Assembly (NCBI GenBank): GCA_036558265.1
Contig: DATBFY010000357.1
Location: forward strand, 1 to 17,242
Reading direction: 5' to 3'
DNA from: RYN-433 sp036558265
Lineage (GTDB): Bacteria > Planctomycetota > Phycisphaerae > Tepidisphaerales > Tepidisphaeraceae
Length of the DNA stretch: 17,242 nucleotides
The first letter of the stretch is position 1; every line of letters begins with the position of its first letter. Both the position numbers and the translations under genes were made by a program. This document shows, in pieces, positions 14,750-17,242 of the stretch. The notes below the pieces were generated by a model that was given only the letters and a program-made list of their open reading frames with translations, had not been told where the DNA came from and made no database searches.

Positions 14750-15406
14750 ATGCGTACCCTCGACCTAGGCTTGATCCCCTACCGCGACGCCTGGCGAATC
14801 CAGGAAGAGCTCCACGCGCAAGTGCTGGCGGGCGAAGAGGAAGCCCTCCTGGTCCTGGAGCACGCGCCAGTCATCACCCTTGGCCGCCGAACCGCCGACG
14901 CCCAGAAGAACCTCCTGGCCGCGCCAGAGGCCCTGTCGCAACTGGGTGTAGAAGTGGTCGAATCCGATCGCGGCGGCGACATCACCTTCCACGGGCCCGG
15001 CCAGCTCGTCGCCTACCCGATCGTCCGGCTCAACGACCATGGCCTGTCGGTCGGCGGATACGTCCGGCGGCTCGAAGATGCCGTGATCGCCACCCTCGCC
15101 CACTACGACATCCCCGCCTTCAAAGACGACTGCGCGATCGGCGTCTGGGTCCACCTTCCTCCCTCTCCTCCCCAACGAACGCAGACGGCCAAAATCTGCG
15201 CCCTGGGCGTGCGCATCAAGCGCGGCGTCTCGATGCACGGCATCGCCCTCAACCTCACGACGGACCTGTCTTACTTCAACCTGATCAACCCCTGCGGCCT
15301 GGGCCGCCCGGTGACGTCCATGCGGAATCTGCTTGGGGATCGAACGCCAGAAATGGCCGATCTTAAGCAGGCGATGGCGGACCGATTCGTGGCGGTGTTC
15401 AGGTGA
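14750..15406 (+). CDS. lipB: Octanoyl-[acyl carrier protein]:protein N-octanoyltransferase LipB
   Basis: A 218-residue enzyme that moves octanoyl groups from acyl carrier protein to lipoyl domains of 2-oxoacid dehydrogenases and the glycine cleavage H protein, the first step of endogenous lipoate synthesis in the cytoplasm. Motifs are clear: LLVLEHAPVITLGRR (33-47), the signature RGGDITFHGPGQLVAYPI (74-91), catalytic Lys148 in KICALGVRI, MHGIALNLTTDLSYF (162-176) and catalytic Cys182 in NPCGL. Both catalytic residues are present. An insert of roughly 11 residues (about 135-147, HLPPSPPQRTQTA) separates GVWV from the catalytic Lys; standard LipB proteins are much shorter there. The frame is open upstream to 14516 but that part overlaps the divergent sigma gene and has no LipB similarity. 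No lipA is seen nearby. It heads a tight three-gene cluster; the next start is 12 bases past its stop. Confidence 0.95.
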   Translation: MRTLDLGLIPYRDAWRIQEELHAQVLAGEEEALLVLEHAPVITLGRRTADAQKNLLAAPEALSQLGVEVVESDRGGDITFHGPGQLVAYPIVRLNDHGLSVGGYVRRLEDAVIATLAHYDIPAFKDDCAIGVWVHLPPSPPQRTQTAKICALGVRIKRGVSMHGIALNLTTDLSYFNLINPCGLGRPVTSMRNLLGDRTPEMADLKQAMADRFVAVFR

Positions 15407-15418
15407 TACAATGACCGG

Positions 15419-16009
15419 GTGGTCCGCTACGTCATCCGCCCGCTGGTTGTGCTCTGCGTGATCCTGTGTTTCACGATCCCATTGGCGATGCTTGCCGGGC
15501 GTTCGGCGGGTGTTTCAAAGATCGAGGTTCACCGATCCGCCGGATCGAGCACGGTTGTGTATTTCGACTCTCAGATCCACGTGCGGCGCATCGGCTACAG
15601 TCCCGAGATCGATGGGGATGAACCGCTCGCGGTGCCGGCGGTGCTCGTTCCGCTCACGGTGCCGCCGATCGGCTGGTGGCTGCGCGCACGACGTCGCGGG
15701 CCAGGGGAGCGATCGTCGGGCCGGTGGTTCCGCCGGTGCTGCGCGGCCTGCCCCCTGATGGTGATGCTGGGGATGGTGGCGAACGACCCGGAGGCGTTCC
15801 TCTTCTGCTTCCTTCCCCTGGCCGCGGTATTGGCGGGGGTCTGGGGCGTCCACCTGTTTGCCACGCGCTACCGCTACCGAACCCGTTCCCAGCGTCGCAT
15901 CGAGGCGGGCCTATGCGCCAAGTGCGGCTACGACATGCGCGCCACCCCCATCCGCTGCCCCGAATGCGGCGCCTTCGCGGCCCATCCGCTGGAACGAGTG
16001 GCTCGATGA
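15419..16009 (+). CDS. Membrane protein with C-terminal zinc ribbon
   Basis: A 196-residue protein of unknown function. Hydrophobic segments lie at about 5-27, 70-88, 108-121 and 126-148, so three or four membrane helices are likely, with a possible extracytoplasmic loop between the first two (VYFDSQIHVRRIGYSPEIDG). The basic stretch RYRYRTRSQRR precedes a zinc ribbon, CAKCGYDMRATPIRCPECG, whose four Cys (166, 169, 180, 183) would bind one zinc ion on the cytoplasmic side. This GxCxxCGYDxRxTxxxCPECG tail is very common in planctomycete membrane proteins of otherwise unrelated sequence, from memory. The GTG at 15419 is the first in-frame start; AGGTGAT lies upstream at 15402-15408. The gene follows lipB by 12 bases and its stop overlaps the next start (ATGA), indicating one transcript. 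Confidence 0.7.
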   Translation: MVRYVIRPLVVLCVILCFTIPLAMLAGRSAGVSKIEVHRSAGSSTVVYFDSQIHVRRIGYSPEIDGDEPLAVPAVLVPLTVPPIGWWLRARRRGPGERSSGRWFRRCCAACPLMVMLGMVANDPEAFLFCFLPLAAVLAGVWGVHLFATRYRYRTRSQRRIEAGLCAKCGYDMRATPIRCPECGAFAAHPLERVAR

Positions 16010-17242
16010 GACCGCCGCGGAAAACACCCACAGCCCGCCCGCGAAACATTCCCCTGCCCTGGCGCGTAGTATCCTACGTGAATCCCAGAGCGACCGCGGC
16101 CGTTCTCATCCTCGCGTTGGCCCTCGGTACGTCCGCCGTCCGCGCCGCCCCGCCCGCCGCCTCGGGCCGGTCTCGCGGCGCAGCGACCACGCGCCTGACT
16201 CCCGAGCAGCAGAAGCGACAGAAAGTCCAGGAACTGACCCGCCGCTCCCTCGATCTGCTCAAGAAGAAGGATTACGCCGGCGCCGAGGACATCCTCATGG
16301 AGGCGCTGGCGCTGGATCCCAACCACTCGACCAATATCTACAACATGGCGTGTCTCAAGGCGCTGACCAACCGCCCCGACCAGGCGATGGCCTACCTCGA
16401 GCGCGCCGCGGACGCGGGCTTCACCGACTTCATCCATATCGAGCAGGACACCGACCTGGCGAGCCTCCACCAATTGCCGCGCTACAAGGCCTTAATCGCC
16501 GCCAAGGAGCAGTACCAGAAGAAGGACGCCGAGCGCGCCGTCACGAACTTGCGGTCGCAGCTCGGCAGCAAGTACCTGGTCGACCTCGACCCCGACGCCA
16601 AGCTCATCTTCGCCGCCAATACCGATAAGGAGACGCTCGCCTCGGTCAAGAAGTGGCTGGGCATGCAGGCGCGGAGCCAGTGGCAGCAGCTCTTCGAGCA
16701 CCGCCCCGACCAGTACATCGCCATCGTGCTCCCCTCGGCCGAGGATTATCGTAAGATCATCCGCCAGCCGGGCGTCGAGGGGATCTACGTCCACACCGCC
16801 CGCATGCTGATCGCCAAGCGGCTCGGGCAGGTGATGACCCACGAGTTCACACACGCCATGCATGCCGGCGACCTGGACCCCCTGGGCCAGGAACACCCGA
16901 TCTGGATCGTCGAGGGGCTGGCCTCGATGTTCGAGGCCGCCCAGTTCGAGGGCGACAAGCTGGTTCCGCACGACAACTATCGCCTGTGGTATCTCCGCGC
17001 CGCCGCCCGGGTGAACAAGCTGATCCCCCTCGAGAAGCTCATCACCTGGGACCAGAAGCAGTTCGTCAACCAGGCGAACATGGCGTATGGCGAAGCGTCG
17101 AGCGTGATGCTTTACCTTTACGAGTCCGGGCTCCTGCGGCCGTTCTATGACGCCTTCAAGGCCAACTTCGCGCACGATCCGACCGGGCGCGCCACGCTCG
17201 AACAGGTCACCGGACGGTCGCTCCATGACTTCGAGCGTGACT
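16006..17242 (+). CDS. Secreted TPR-containing zinc metallopeptidase, peptidase MA-like (cut by window edge)
   Basis: The frame opens at ATG 16006, overlapping the previous stop by four bases, and is still open at the window end (412 complete codons). A signal peptide is evident: polar start, core AAVLILALALGTS (31-43), cleavage probably near VRA-AP (47/48). GTG 16078 would give a shorter, more typical signal. A TPR-like helical part follows (about 66-165: KKDYAGAEDILMEALALDPN, YNMACLKAL, AMAYLERAADAGF). The catalytic zinc site is HEFTH (His279, Glu280, His283), with EGL at 303-305 giving the third ligand Glu303, the gluzincin pattern HExxH-(19)-E of the peptidase MA-like clan. It should act in the periplasm or outside; the substrate is unknown. 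Coupling to the zinc-ribbon membrane gene suggests a related function, but the family is usually orphan. The C-terminal end is not seen. Confidence 0.85.
   Translation, partial: MRPPRKTPTARPRNIPLPWRVVSYVNPRATAAVLILALALGTSAVRAAPPAASGRSRGAATTRLTPEQQKRQKVQELTRRSLDLLKKKDYAGAEDILMEALALDPNHSTNIYNMACLKALTNRPDQAMAYLERAADAGFTDFIHIEQDTDLASLHQLPRYKALIAAKEQYQKKDAERAVTNLRSQLGSKYLVDLDPDAKLIFAANTDKETLASVKKWLGMQARSQWQQLFEHRPDQYIAIVLPSAEDYRKIIRQPGVEGIYVHTARMLIAKRLGQVMTHEFTHAMHAGDLDPLGQEHPIWIVEGLASMFEAAQFEGDKLVPHDNYRLWYLRAAARVNKLIPLEKLITWDQKQFVNQANMAYGEASSVMLYLYESGLLRPFYDAFKANFAHDPTGRATLEQVTGRSLHDFERD

Noticed and set aside
15411..15458. ATG with AGGTGAT upstream, just after lipB
   Set aside because: This frame stops after about 15 codons; the GTG at 15419 opens the long membrane-protein frame.

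Overview
The window looks like a piece of a high-GC planctomycete chromosome, probably from the Phycisphaerae/Tepidisphaerales side. The support is a paired planctomycete-type cytochrome (PSCyt1/DUF1549/DUF1553) and DUF1501 Tat protein, two ECF sigma factors fused through a membrane segment to a long C-terminal domain, a FliA/WhiG-type sigma factor, DUF5335, and a membrane protein with a C-terminal zinc ribbon. This is recognition from sequence alone; no database was searched.

Layout, left to right. A DEAH-box helicase (HrpA type) runs off the left edge on the minus strand (1-472). Divergent from it is a 597-residue GT39/ArnT-like membrane glycosyltransferase (539-2332). Next comes a low-complexity gene (2339-3217) built on a 21-base tandem repeat that encodes a seven-residue repeat ending in Val-Thr-Lys, followed by a basic AERQRRFRAR motif. 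It converges on a block of minus-strand genes: a secreted alkaline-phosphatase-superfamily phosphodiesterase (3223-4851), a DUF5335 protein (4957-5325), a CBS-pair protein (5467-5898) and, behind a strong terminator hairpin (6022-6052), a FliA/WhiG-family sigma factor (6086-6925).

The centre holds a two-gene plus-strand unit: a di-haem-motif cytochrome with PSCyt1, DUF1549 and DUF1553 regions (7242-9683) and a Tat-exported DUF1501 protein (9756-11210). A perfect 19-base inverted repeat separates them. Two tandem, paralogous, membrane-anchored ECF sigma factors follow on the minus strand (11295-13013 and 13052-14650). The right end is a tight plus-strand cluster: lipB (octanoyltransferase), a zinc-ribbon membrane protein, and a secreted TPR/HExxH peptidase cut by the right edge.

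Three things stand out. First, the 21-base repeat varies mostly at synonymous third positions in one frame, so it looks like a real heptad-repeat protein. Second, the duplicated ECF sigma factors carry a putatively extracytoplasmic C-terminal domain and have no anti-sigma gene beside them. Third, a short palindromic element, CACGGGCG-NNN-CGCCCGTG, occurs twice between the cytochrome and DUF1501 genes and once in frame inside the glycosyltransferase. Strand composition also changes: the plus strand is G-rich in the first ~5 kb and C-rich from ~9.8 to 15 kb, whichever way the genes point. No rRNA, tRNA, insertion sequence or CRISPR array was seen.
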